22,172 nucleotides of DNA, taken from positions 1 through 22,172 of the forward strand of contig QHYP01000221.1 in the NCBI GenBank assembly GCA_003224195.1, written 5' to 3'. The notes beneath the pieces were generated by a model that made no database searches, was not told the DNA's origin, and was given only the letters and a program-made list of their open reading frames with translations. A program made the position numbers and the translations under genes. Source of the stretch: Acidobacteriota bacterium. GTDB taxonomy: Bacteria > Acidobacteriota > Terriglobia > Acidiferrales > UBA7541. Positions 1-7,225 of the stretch are shown here, piece after piece. How positions within the stretch are numbered: the stretch's first letter is position 1; every line of letters begins with the position of its first letter.

Positions 1-1368
1 AACGCGCTGGGCATCTTCCTGCTCGAAATGCGCCGCGGCCTCGATTATCTCTATAACTACGCCAGCGTGGACCGCAACCGCATCGGCGTGACGGGCCTCT
101 CGGGCGGTGGATGGCAAACGATTTTTCTGAGTTCGCTGGATGAGCGCGTGAAAGCCGCCGTTTCCGTGGCTGGCTATTCCTCGGTCGCCACCAAGGTCGA
201 GGCACGGAAATACGGAGACTTGGGCGACCTCGAGCAAAACGGCACCGATCTTCTCTCCGGAGTGGACTACACCCACCTGACCGCGATGATGGCCCCGCGG
301 CCCACGTTGCTGATTTACGATGCGGAGGACGATTGCTGTTTTCGCGCGCCGCTCGTGAAGCCGCTCATCTACGACGGCGTCGTGCCCTTCTTCAAGTACT
401 ACGGGAAAGAAAATGTCTTTCAATGGTACGAAAACCGCGACCCGGGCACCCACAACTATCAGCTCAACAACCGGGAGCAGGCTTATCGCTTCTTCTCGCA
501 ACAGTTCGGCCTGCCCGCTATCGAAAAAGAGATTCCCGCGGGGCAGGAGATCAAGAGCTACGATGAGCTTGTTGTCGGTCTTCCCAAAGACAACCTCACG
601 ATATTGGACCTAGCCCGCAAACTGGCAAGCGGGATTACTCGCTCGCCGGTTCCGCCGGGCTCCGCCGCGAAAACGGCGTGGGCGAATTCCGAAAGGCAAA
701 AATTGATTTCTGTCGTCTGCTACAAGCCCGTCCGCCTGGCGCGCGCGTGGACTATCGCTAACACCAAACACAAAGGCGTCGAGACATTGTCCTATCTGTT
801 CGAGATGAGCAACGGTTTGAGCGGCAGCGGCGTGTGGGCGAAAGGCATTGTCACACCGGAGAAAACGCCCGTCACCATTGTGCTCAATGACCAGGGCCGC
901 AAGGCCGCGGCCCCGGATGTTTCGGACCGCGTAAACCGCGATGAGCAAGTCCTCGCTCTCGACCTCACCTTCTTCGGCGACGCCTGGAAAGACAACGCGC
1001 CGTTCTCCTACGCCCAGATTCTCGATGCCGAGGGCGAGCGGCCGCTGGGGATGCAGGCCGCTCAGCTTGTCGAAATTGCCCGCTGGATTCGAGAACGCGC
1101 CGGGGCGCAAAAGGTGCGTCTGGAAGCGCGGGGCATGCGCACAGAAACAATCAGCCTCGTCGCCGCGGCACTCCAACCGGATCTGTTTTCACAGATTGTC
1201 GCGCGCGATGGCATCTCCAGCTTCGGCTTTCTGCTGCAGGCTCCGGCGACCTTTGAGCAGGCCCCGGAGCTCTTCTGCCTGGATCTGTACAAGGAGTTTG
1301 ATCTCGATCGCCTGGCGGCCATCGCGGCTCCCGCGCAGGTGCACGTTGACCGCCCGCGCGACCATTAG
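1..1368 (+). CDS. Alpha/beta hydrolase, acetyl-xylan-esterase-like, 5'-truncated by window edge
   Basis: The reading frame is open from base 1, so the gene begins upstream of the window; 455 residues are visible. Residues 29-37 (GVTGLSGGG) are a nucleophile elbow with Ser34. An acidic cluster in a strand-end context (LLIYDAEDD, about 104-111) and a His in GTHNY (about 151) are good candidates for the catalytic Asp and His. This order fits the alpha/beta-hydrolase fold. The esterase/dienelactone-hydrolase-like subfamily is inferred from the spacing and the long C-terminal half. That half (about 180-455) has no catalytic motif I recognise and may be a second, inactive hydrolase-like domain. Substrate is unknown. 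The signal peptide, if any, lies outside the window. The next gene is a regulator with its own apparent promoter, so an operon link is not supported. Confidence 0.8.
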   Translation, partial: NALGIFLLEMRRGLDYLYNYASVDRNRIGVTGLSGGGWQTIFLSSLDERVKAAVSVAGYSSVATKVEARKYGDLGDLEQNGTDLLSGVDYTHLTAMMAPRPTLLIYDAEDDCCFRAPLVKPLIYDGVVPFFKYYGKENVFQWYENRDPGTHNYQLNNREQAYRFFSQQFGLPAIEKEIPAGQEIKSYDELVVGLPKDNLTILDLARKLASGITRSPVPPGSAAKTAWANSERQKLISVVCYKPVRLARAWTIANTKHKGVETLSYLFEMSNGLSGSGVWAKGIVTPEKTPVTIVLNDQGRKAAAPDVSDRVNRDEQVLALDLTFFGDAWKDNAPFSYAQILDAEGERPLGMQAAQLVEIARWIRERAGAQKVRLEARGMRTETISLVAAALQPDLFSQIVARDGISSFGFLLQAPATFEQAPELFCLDLYKEFDLDRLAAIAAPAQVHVDRPRDH

Positions 1369-1511
1369 ATCAACGTCTGCAAAACATGAAAGTGTTTGCG
1401 GCCATCCGTGCCGGACCGGAACTGGGAGATATGCGGTGAACGAATTCAATCCGCGTGGATGCCGATACTCCGGCGCAATCGCAAACGCTGCTCTGGACGG
1501 CGCATATTTTA

Positions 1512-1528
1512 ACTTGCATTTTGCAAGT
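1512..1528. promoter_or_regulatory. Perfect 7-3-7 inverted repeat, candidate HxlR operator
   Basis: ACTTGCA-TTT-TGCAAGT is a perfect inverted repeat ending 12 bases before the proposed GTG start of the HxlR gene. An AT-rich TATTTT (1505-1510) just upstream could be a -10 element, which would put the repeat at the transcription start. HxlR-type winged-helix dimers bind such symmetric sites and often regulate their own gene. Binding by this protein is inferred. Confidence 0.55.
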
Positions 1529-1540
1529 GACACTGGTAGC

Positions 1541-2008
1541 GTGCCGCGCGTGCCTGGCAAGTCTAAGGCAAATCACCGGTCCGGCTGCCCGGTGAGTATC
1601 TCGCTCGAAATCCTTGGGGATCGCTGGTCGCTCCTGATCATTCGCGACCTGATGATTCGGGGGTTTCGGACCTTCAAGGAGTTCCAGGAATCGGGCGAGG
1701 GGATTGCGACGAATATCCTGGCAGACCGTCTGGACAAGCTCGAAGCGGCTGGGATCATCACCGCGGAGTCGGAGGAGACCGACGGACGAAGGGTGAACCA
1801 CCGCTTGACGGAAAAAGGGATTGGCTTGGCGCCGGTACTTTTGGAGTTGTTGATTTGGGGAGCGCGGCACGAGGAAACGGGCGCCCCCTGCGCTCTCATT
1901 GAGAACATGGAGAAGAATCGCCAAGTACTTCTCGCGGAAGTCCGGCGCCGCTGGCGAGAACGAGACCCAACGCCGCTCCAAGTCGAGGGGCAGTGGCGTT
2001 GGCCGTAG
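1541..2008 (+). CDS. HxlR-family winged-helix transcriptional regulator
   Basis: A 155-residue protein from a GTG start. It contains the HxlR signature: a Cys near the N-terminus (CPVS, Cys16), then LEILGDRWSLLIIRDL, a helix-turn-helix segment around FKEFQE...ATNILADRLDKLEAAGI (about 46-72), and the wing (about 80-92, DGRRVNHRLTEKG). The frame is open far upstream (to 941), but that stretch overlaps the preceding gene and has no regulator-like sequence. I start at 1541 (alternative GTG 1550) because the family normally begins shortly before the Cys, and because an inverted repeat at 1512-1528 looks like an upstream operator rather than coding sequence. No strong ribosome-binding site was seen. 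HxlR proteins are cytoplasmic dimers, often responding to electrophiles or aldehydes; the effector here is unknown. Confidence 0.88.
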   Translation: MPRVPGKSKANHRSGCPVSISLEILGDRWSLLIIRDLMIRGFRTFKEFQESGEGIATNILADRLDKLEAAGIITAESEETDGRRVNHRLTEKGIGLAPVLLELLIWGARHEETGAPCALIENMEKNRQVLLAEVRRRWRERDPTPLQVEGQWRWP

Positions 2009-2107
2009 ATTGGCACAGGTGAGTTCGCCCGTTGTGCCGATGGCGCTGATTAAGACGTTGATTTCTCGAATCGGTTGATGTTCGATTCAATCCAAGGAGG
2101 AACCACC

Positions 2108-2710
2108 ATGAAGAAAGTTGCGCTGCTTTTATCCGCGCTGTTGTTTTTGGGCTGCGCGGCATTCGGCCAGGCACTCACGCAGGCAGACCGCGAGCGGAGT
2201 GTGAAGTATCTCCAGCAAACTCGCGATGGCGTGGTTGGGGCCACGAAGGGACTTTCGGAGGCCCAGATGAAGTTCAAGCCGGCGCCAGACCGCTGGTCGG
2301 TGGCGGAAACTCTCGAACATATCGCCTTGGCCGAAGATTTCCTTCTCCAGAATATTTCGGAGAAGATCATGAAAGCGCCCCCGGGGTCCACCGACCGCGA
2401 CACCGCGAAAATCGACGCCATGGTTCTGGCCATGATTCCGGACCGCAGCCACAAGGCGCAAGCGCCGCCGCCATTGGTGCCCACGAGCCGGTGGACTCCC
2501 GCCGAGACCCTCGATCATTTTCTGAAGAGCCGCGCCAAGACGATCGGATTCCTGGAATCGACGCCGGATTTGCGCAATCATGTTGCCGACAGCCCGCTCG
2601 GTCAGCCGCTGGACGCCTACGAATGGCTGCTGTTTATTGGAGCGCACAGCGAGCGGCACACGAAACAGATCCTCGAAGTGAAGGCTGATCCAAACTTCCC
2701 GAAGAATTAA
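2108..2710 (+). CDS. DinB-superfamily protein with signal peptide
   Basis: A 200-residue protein. The start at 2108 is set by a strong AAGGAGG ribosome-binding site at about 2094-2100, not the upstream ATG at 2075. Residues 1-21 are a signal peptide (MKKVALLLSALLFLGCAAFGQ). A Cys at 16 gives only an imperfect lipobox, so signal peptidase I cleavage near AFGQ is more likely. The mature part is a DinB-type four-helix bundle: His71 in a W-S-x-x-E-x-x-x-H context, plus His180 and His184 in HSERH, match the metal-binding His triad of the family. Family members include metal-dependent thiol transferases, but most exported acidobacterial ones are uncharacterised. It lies 99 bases after the HxlR gene; whether that gene regulates it is unknown. 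Confidence 0.88.
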   Translation: MKKVALLLSALLFLGCAAFGQALTQADRERSVKYLQQTRDGVVGATKGLSEAQMKFKPAPDRWSVAETLEHIALAEDFLLQNISEKIMKAPPGSTDRDTAKIDAMVLAMIPDRSHKAQAPPPLVPTSRWTPAETLDHFLKSRAKTIGFLESTPDLRNHVADSPLGQPLDAYEWLLFIGAHSERHTKQILEVKADPNFPKN

Positions 2711-2821
2711 CGCACCGGCATCGCGAAGCCGAGGCGTAGAGCATCATGATCGGCGGTTCCGGACGGAGAGCTTCGATCGTCCTTGTCAGGATGTACGCGA
2801 AACCAAGAAAAGGGGTGAGAG

Positions 2822-4000
2822 ATGAGCAAAGTACGGGTACTGGTTGGCACGAAGAAGGGCGCTTTCATTCTGACGTCGGACGGCAAGCGCGAAAAGTGGG
2901 ACGTCAGCGGCCCCCATTTTGCGGGCTGGGAGATTTACCACGTCAAGGGATCACCGGCTGACCCGAAGCGGCTGTTTGCGTCGCAGACCAGCGGCTGGTT
3001 TGGACAAATTATTCAGCGCTCCGATGACGGCGGCAAGACGTGGGAGACGCCCGGCGGCGAGGTTATGCCTACCCCAGGCAGCATGCCTGCTGGCGCGAGC
3101 AACAAATTCGTGTACGACACCTCCGCGCCAACCGGGAAGCCGCTCACCACGCACCAGTGGTATGACGGCACGCAGCACGCCTGGGAGTTCAAGCGAGTCT
3201 GGCATCTCGAACCATCGCTCACAGATTCGAACACGGTTTATGCCGGAGTGGAAGACGCGGCCATATTCCGCTCGACCGACGGCGGAAAGAGCTGGCATGA
3301 GCTCGCCGGGCTTCGCGGCCACGGCACAGGACCAAAATGGCAACCCGGCGCCGGCGGGATGTGCCTGCACACAATCTTGCTGGACCCGAAAACTCCGGGA
3401 CGTATGTACATCGCTATTTCGGCCGCGGGCGCCTTCCGGACCGACGACGGCGGCAAGACGTGGAAACCAATCAACCGGGGACTGAAGTCGCAGTACATCC
3501 CCGATCCGAACGCTGAGATCGGCCACTGCGTTCACCGCATCGCGCTGCACAGGTCGCGTCCGAACGTGCTGTTCATGCAGAAGCACTGGGACGTCATGCG
3601 CAGCGACGACGCCGGCGATACGTGGCATGAGGTCAGCGGGAACTTGCCGACCGACTTCGGGTTCGTAATCGACGTGCACGCGCACGAGCCAGAGACCATC
3701 TACGTCGTGCCGATCAAGAGCGACGGAGAGCACTTTCCGCCCGACGGGAAGCTGCGCGTGTACCGCAGCCGCAAGGGCGGCAACGAGTGGGAGGCGCTGA
3801 CGAAAGGTCTGCCGCAAAAGGACTGCTACGTCAACGTGCTGCGCGACGCGATGGCCGTGGATTCGCTCGATAAATGCGGCGTGTATTTCGGCACCACTGG
3901 CGGGCAAGTGTACGCATCGGCCGATGCCGGAGACAACTGGGCTCCCATCGTCCGGGATCTGCCGGGCGTGCTTTCCGTCGAGGTCCAGACGCTGCCATGA
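2822..4000 (+). CDS. BNR/Asp-box beta-propeller protein (sialidase/VPS10-like repeat)
   Basis: A 392-residue protein starting just after a purine-rich GGGGTGAGAG site. It has six Asp-box motifs (S-x-D-x-G-x-x-W type) at about 67-74, 151-158, 207-214, 261-268, 316-323 (degenerate, SRKGGNEW) and 366-373. These mark the hairpins of a beta-propeller, as in sialidases and VPS10/sortilin-like proteins. No signal peptide is visible (N-terminus MSKVRVLVGTKKG), so it is probably cytoplasmic, unlike true sialidases. The classic Arg triad of sialidases is not evident, so I do not call enzymatic activity. The stop codon overlaps the start of a MoaD-like gene (ATGA), which implies translational coupling and a shared function. 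Confidence 0.87.
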   Translation: MSKVRVLVGTKKGAFILTSDGKREKWDVSGPHFAGWEIYHVKGSPADPKRLFASQTSGWFGQIIQRSDDGGKTWETPGGEVMPTPGSMPAGASNKFVYDTSAPTGKPLTTHQWYDGTQHAWEFKRVWHLEPSLTDSNTVYAGVEDAAIFRSTDGGKSWHELAGLRGHGTGPKWQPGAGGMCLHTILLDPKTPGRMYIAISAAGAFRTDDGGKTWKPINRGLKSQYIPDPNAEIGHCVHRIALHRSRPNVLFMQKHWDVMRSDDAGDTWHEVSGNLPTDFGFVIDVHAHEPETIYVVPIKSDGEHFPPDGKLRVYRSRKGGNEWEALTKGLPQKDCYVNVLRDAMAVDSLDKCGVYFGTTGGQVYASADAGDNWAPIVRDLPGVLSVEVQTLP

Positions 4001-4293
4001 TCCGAGTCGTTTTGCCGCCACATCTGCGAGCGCTGGCGCACGTCGAGGGCGAGGTGAAGGTCGAGATCAAGGGTCAGGCCACGCAGCGCTCGGTCCTCGA
4101 CGCGCTCGAGGCCGGCTATCCGATGCTGCGCGGAACGATCCGCGACCACGTCACGCAACAGCGCCGGCCGTTCCTGCGGTTCTTCGCCTGCGAGGAGGAT
4201 CTGTCCCACGAACCGCCGGACGCCCCGCTGCCCGACGCGGTCGCGTCGGGGGCGGAGCCCCTTTTCATCATAGGGGCCATTGCCGGCGGCTAG
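3997..4293 (+). CDS. MoaD/ThiS-like ubiquitin-fold protein with C-terminal Gly-Gly
   Basis: A 98-residue protein. Its ATG overlaps the TGA of the propeller gene (ATGA at 3997-4000). N-terminal strands (IRVVLPPHLRAL, then EVKVEIKG), a helix (SVLDALEAGYPML) and a C-terminus ending AIAGG fit the beta-grasp fold of sulfur-carrier proteins. In those, the last Gly is adenylated by an E1-like enzyme and converted to a thiocarboxylate. No MoaE, MoeB, ThiF or other molybdopterin/thiamine gene lies nearby, so its partner is unknown. The protein is slightly longer than typical MoaD (about 80 residues), with an insertion (about 60-85, acidic and Pro-rich). Beta-grasp assignment is confident; a sulfur-carrier role is inferred from the Gly-Gly tail. 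Confidence 0.85.
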   Translation: MIRVVLPPHLRALAHVEGEVKVEIKGQATQRSVLDALEAGYPMLRGTIRDHVTQQRRPFLRFFACEEDLSHEPPDAPLPDAVASGAEPLFIIGAIAGG

Positions 4294-4296
4294 TGC

Positions 4297-4316
4297 CAGT
4301 CCGCCGCGGCGGACTG
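4297..4316. repeat. 20-bp perfect GC-rich palindrome after the MoaD-like gene
   Basis: CAGTCCGCC-GC-GGCGGACTG begins three bases after the MoaD-like stop codon. As RNA it would form a strong hairpin after opening the centre for a loop. No T-run follows, so it is not a classic intrinsic terminator. It may stabilise the 3' end, pause polymerase, or be a protein-binding palindrome. Confidence 0.5.
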
Positions 4317-4361
4317 CGGCTTTCGTGCATCGCTCCAACGGCGGAGGCGCGCGGGCGCCGC

Positions 4362-4391
4362 TTGTGGCAGGAAAAGGGCAGAAACTATAAT
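4362..4391 (+). promoter_or_regulatory. Sigma70-type promoter of greA
   Basis: A perfect TATAAT (4386-4391) sits 18 bases after TTGTGG (4362-4367), which retains the TTG of a -35 box. Predicted transcription would start near 4398, leaving a leader of about 70 bases before the greA ATG at 4468. The AT-rich box stands out in a very GC-rich gap between two genes. Confidence 0.55.
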
Positions 4392-4467
4392 GAGAGTTTG
4401 CGCGGTGTCAGCCGGGCCGTCTGCGAAGGGGTTGCGCCGCGCGAGACCGTTTTTTTGACGACAGACC

Positions 4468-4947
4468 ATGTCGGACCCGATCAGCAAAATCAAGAAGCGG
4501 CTGCAAGTGGAGATTGACACGCTGCAGCACGAGCTGAGTATCGAGTTGCCGAAAGAGCTTGCCAAAGCGCGGGCGCACGGCGACCTCTCCGAGAACGCGG
4601 AGTATAAGTTCGCGAAGGAGAGGCAGGGCTACGTGAACGCGCGGATCACGCAGCTCAAGAAGCGCATGGGCGACCTGGGGATGCTGAACCTGAATAACAT
4701 TCCGAAGGACCGCGCGGGCTACGGCTCGCGAATCGTCGTGCTGGACACAGAGCGTGACGTCAAGATCGAGTACAAGCTGGTGAGTACGGAGGAGGCCGAC
4801 GCGGAGAAGGGACTGATTTCGACGACGTCGCCGATCGGGAAAGCGCTGCTGAACCGCCAGGTGGGCGACGAAGTGCAGGTGACGACACCGGCGGGGAAAA
4901 AAGAGTTAGAGGTCGTGGGGCTGGTAACGATTCACGACGAAGGGTAA
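4468..4947 (+). CDS. greA: Transcription elongation factor GreA
   Basis: A 159-residue protein of normal GreA length. Residues 1-75 are the N-terminal coiled-coil, whose tip carries GDLSENAEY (38-46). Asp39 and Glu42 correspond to the acidic tip residues that coordinate the second Mg2+ in the RNA polymerase active site. Residues about 83-159 are the FKBP-like C-terminal domain, with the family pattern around EADAEKGLISTTSPIGKALL and VGDEVQV. GreA enters the secondary channel of RNA polymerase and stimulates cleavage of backtracked RNA. It has its own promoter (4362-4391). Several in-frame alternatives lie further in, but the ATG chosen gives the full family N-terminus. The ribosome-binding site is not obvious. 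Confidence 0.95.
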   Translation: MSDPISKIKKRLQVEIDTLQHELSIELPKELAKARAHGDLSENAEYKFAKERQGYVNARITQLKKRMGDLGMLNLNNIPKDRAGYGSRIVVLDTERDVKIEYKLVSTEEADAEKGLISTTSPIGKALLNRQVGDEVQVTTPAGKKELEVVGLVTIHDEG

Positions 4948-5007
4948 CCCGGCGGCCGGGCGCCGCGTCCATCGAGCAGAGTGTGTTGGCCACGAGAGTG
5001 AGGAAAC

Positions 5008-5328
5008 ATGGAGTGGGGGATCGGCCCTTCTCTCGGGCTTCTGACCATCATCGGGGATGCGCTCTTTGTTGCCGGCGCCGCACTGTTCTGGCGCAACCGC
5101 GATGACATCTCCGCGTGGGTTCAGGATGAAGTTGGTGCGTTCCGGCGCGAGATGTCGCGTCATACGGTAATCGGACCGTTCTACTGCCCGCGCGAAGAGT
5201 CCCGATTGAAAGCCATCCCCTCGTGCTTTACTCGCTCGCTGAGCCGCATGCCGGCCAGGCGGATTTACAGCGGCCCATTTCTTGTGCTGATTGGACCGAT
5301 TCTCTTCTTGCTCGATTTTTTCATCTGA
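5008..5328 (+). CDS. Small two-helix membrane protein, function unknown
   Basis: A 106-residue protein. The start is preceded by GAGTGAGGAAAC, a fair ribosome-binding site. Hydrophobic helices lie at about 10-28 and 89-106, and the second runs right to the C-terminus. The loop between them (29-88) is rich in Arg and Lys, so it should face the cytoplasm, with both ends outside. I recognise no domain. It follows greA by 60 bases on the same strand and could share its transcript. The hydrophobic segments and ribosome-binding site argue that it is real, though the short length leaves some doubt. Confidence 0.6.
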   Translation: MEWGIGPSLGLLTIIGDALFVAGAALFWRNRDDISAWVQDEVGAFRREMSRHTVIGPFYCPREESRLKAIPSCFTRSLSRMPARRIYSGPFLVLIGPILFLLDFFI

Positions 5329-5351
5329 AGCATCCTCTTCATGTGCGACCG

Positions 5352-5368
5352 CCCCGATTTTATCGGGG
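5352..5368. repeat. Short perfect hairpin CCCCGAT-TTT-ATCGGGG
   Basis: A 7-bp stem with a three-base loop lies between the small membrane protein gene and the asparaginase gene. It is not followed by a T-run. It may act as a weak 3'-end structure for the upstream transcript or as an operator for the downstream cluster. Confidence 0.4.
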
Positions 5369-5422
5369 TAAACGCCGCGGTCGACGAAGTTTCGCGCCGC
5401 GGCGAGGCGGGCGCATCTTCCG

Positions 5423-6331
5423 ATGAAACCATCCCTGATTGTCCACGGCGGTGCGTGGGACATCCCTGAAGAAGCGTTTGAAGCGTGCAAGGAGGGTTGC
5501 GGGCGAGCGCTGGAAGCCGGGTGGTGCGTATTGTCGCGAGGCGGCCCGGCGCTGGACGCGGTGGAGGCCGCGATCGTGGAGCTGGAAGATGCGCCGGTAT
5601 TCGACGCGGGCACGGGGTCGCATTTGAACCTGGATGGGCGCGTGGAGTGCGACGCGATTGTGATGGATGGCGCGTCGCTGCGCGCGGGCGCGGTGGCGTG
5701 CGTGCATCGGATCCGCAATCCGATTCGGCTGGCGCGCGCAGTGCTGGAACGCGCGCCGCACATGATGTTGGTGGGGGAAGGCGCGGAGCGGTTCGCGGCG
5801 GAGCACGGCATCGCACAGTGCGATCCGAAGGAGCTGATTACGGAAGCGGAGTTGGCGGCGTGGCTGCGCTGCCGGAACGACAAACATGCAGCGAAATATC
5901 ACCGCGGGCACGAACAGGGCACGGTCGGAGCGGTGGCGATGGACCGCGAGGGGCGGCTGATTGCGGGGACTTCGACGGGAGGAACGTGCTGCAAACTGCC
6001 CGGGCGCGTGGGCGATTCGCCGCTGATTGGCTGCGGATGTTACGCGGACGCGGAGGCGGGCGGAGTTTCGTGCACGGGATGGGGCGAGGCCATCATGAAA
6101 ATTGTAATGGCGAAAGCGGCGGCGGACTTGTTGCGCGGCTGCGCGATTGCGGACGAGGCCAGCGGGATGCGTGCGGCGCGGGAAGCAGTGAAGGTGCTGG
6201 CGGAACGCGGGCGCGGAACGGGCGGGCTGATCTTGCTCGACCGCGAGGGCGGCCCGGCGTTTGCATTCAACACGCCGCACATGGCGTATGGATACGTGGC
6301 AGGCGACGGCACGTTCGTCACCGGCGTCTAA
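5423..6331 (+). CDS. Isoaspartyl peptidase / type III L-asparaginase (Ntn hydrolase)
   Basis: A 302-residue precursor. N-terminal IVHGGAW (6-12) and the internal HEQGTVGAVAMD (163-174) are hallmarks of the plant-type asparaginase family. Autoproteolysis before Thr167 should release alpha and beta subunits, with Thr167 as the nucleophile. GTSTGG (182-187) and GRVGDSPLIGCG (194-205) form the substrate-binding region, and FNTPHM occurs near the C-terminus. The enzyme hydrolyses beta-aspartyl dipeptides and L-asparagine in the cytoplasm or periplasm; no signal peptide is seen, so cytoplasmic. It opens a cluster of four same-strand genes with short gaps (22 bases to the next). The ribosome-binding site is weak (GAGGCGGG, about 10 bases upstream). 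Confidence 0.93.
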   Translation: MKPSLIVHGGAWDIPEEAFEACKEGCGRALEAGWCVLSRGGPALDAVEAAIVELEDAPVFDAGTGSHLNLDGRVECDAIVMDGASLRAGAVACVHRIRNPIRLARAVLERAPHMMLVGEGAERFAAEHGIAQCDPKELITEAELAAWLRCRNDKHAAKYHRGHEQGTVGAVAMDREGRLIAGTSTGGTCCKLPGRVGDSPLIGCGCYADAEAGGVSCTGWGEAIMKIVMAKAAADLLRGCAIADEASGMRAAREAVKVLAERGRGTGGLILLDREGGPAFAFNTPHMAYGYVAGDGTFVTGV

Positions 6332-6353
6332 GGGGAAAGACAAGGGGGTCGCA

Positions 6354-7151
6354 ATGAAAGGGCACAAAGGCTGGGTTGTTGCGTTTGCAGGGGCAATGTT
6401 GCTGAGCGGCGCGGCGATGGGCGCGCCGGGGCAGACGAAGGAGCAGACGGTGGACGAGCTCGTGGTGAAGGTGATTGCGGCGCGCGGGGGAATCGAGAAA
6501 ATCAGGGGGATCCAGGCGCAGCGCGTGACCGGAACGATCTCATTTGGCCCCGGCGCGGATGGGCCATTCGCGGTCGAACTGAAGCGCCCCGGCAAGATGC
6601 GCATGGAGTTGACTCTTCAGGGAATGAACATGGTGAGGAGTTACGACGGGAGGTCCGCGGGCTGGGCCAACAATCCGTTCATCGGCAAGAAGGATGTCGA
6701 GCCGATGACGGAAGTGGACTTGAAGAATATCGGCGAAGAATCGGATTTCGACGGGCCGCTTGTGGATTACAAGGCAAAGGGAAACGAGATCAAGCTCGTG
6801 GGGAAAGATACCGTGGAAGGCAAGGAGGCGTGGCGGCTACAGCTCACGACCAAGAACGGCAATGCGCGGTCGTATCTCTTCGACGCGCAAACGTTTTTGC
6901 TGCTGAAATGGGAGGGCAAGCGCAAAGCGCCGGACGGAAGCGAGTTTGCGGTGGAATCTTTTTTCCGGGATTATCGCGAGCTGAACGGACTAAAATTTGC
7001 GTTTGAGATTGACTCCGACCGGCCGGGCCAACCAGGCGTGCAGAAAATCCTTGTGGACAAGATCGAACTGAATCCGACGATTGACGATGCGCGGTTCGGC
7101 AAACCGGCATTGCCGGCAGCACCGCCTTCCGCGCCGCCTCCCTCGAACTGA
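6354..7151 (+). CDS. Secreted LolA-like (outer-membrane lipoprotein-sorting-like) protein
   Basis: A 265-residue protein. The ATG at 6354 follows a CAAGGGGGTCGCA site, and the frame extends upstream only into the preceding gene. Residues 1-24 are a signal peptide (MKGHKGWVVAFAGAMLLSGAAMGA). The mature protein starts with a helix (TVDELVVKVIAARGGIEKI), then alternating beta strands of about 8-10 residues, including an F-x-x-Y-R-x-x-x-G-L-K-F-like segment near 215-230. This matches the LolA/LolB-like half-barrel common in acidobacterial exported proteins. The C-terminus is Pro/Ala-rich. A ligand or true lipoprotein-carrier role cannot be assigned. It lies between the asparaginase and the S9 peptidase in a probable operon. 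Confidence 0.8.
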   Translation: MKGHKGWVVAFAGAMLLSGAAMGAPGQTKEQTVDELVVKVIAARGGIEKIRGIQAQRVTGTISFGPGADGPFAVELKRPGKMRMELTLQGMNMVRSYDGRSAGWANNPFIGKKDVEPMTEVDLKNIGEESDFDGPLVDYKAKGNEIKLVGKDTVEGKEAWRLQLTTKNGNARSYLFDAQTFLLLKWEGKRKAPDGSEFAVESFFRDYRELNGLKFAFEIDSDRPGQPGVQKILVDKIELNPTIDDARFGKPALPAAPPSAPPPSN

Positions 7152-7225
7152 ACGCTGCACGGAACCGGCGCGGATTGACCGCTCCGGCGGCTGCGCCTAA
7201 GATGACACCCGGCACGGAGGGGAAG

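Noticed and set aside
941..1540. N-terminal extension of the HxlR reading frame back to 941
   Set aside because: It overlaps the esterase-like gene in another frame, is Arg/Ser-rich nonsense, and contains the likely operator; the regulator most likely begins at 1541.
2746..2961. A 71-codon plus-strand frame overlapping the propeller start
   Set aside because: It overlaps the well-supported gene at 2822 in another frame, has no ribosome-binding site, and its sequence is not protein-like.
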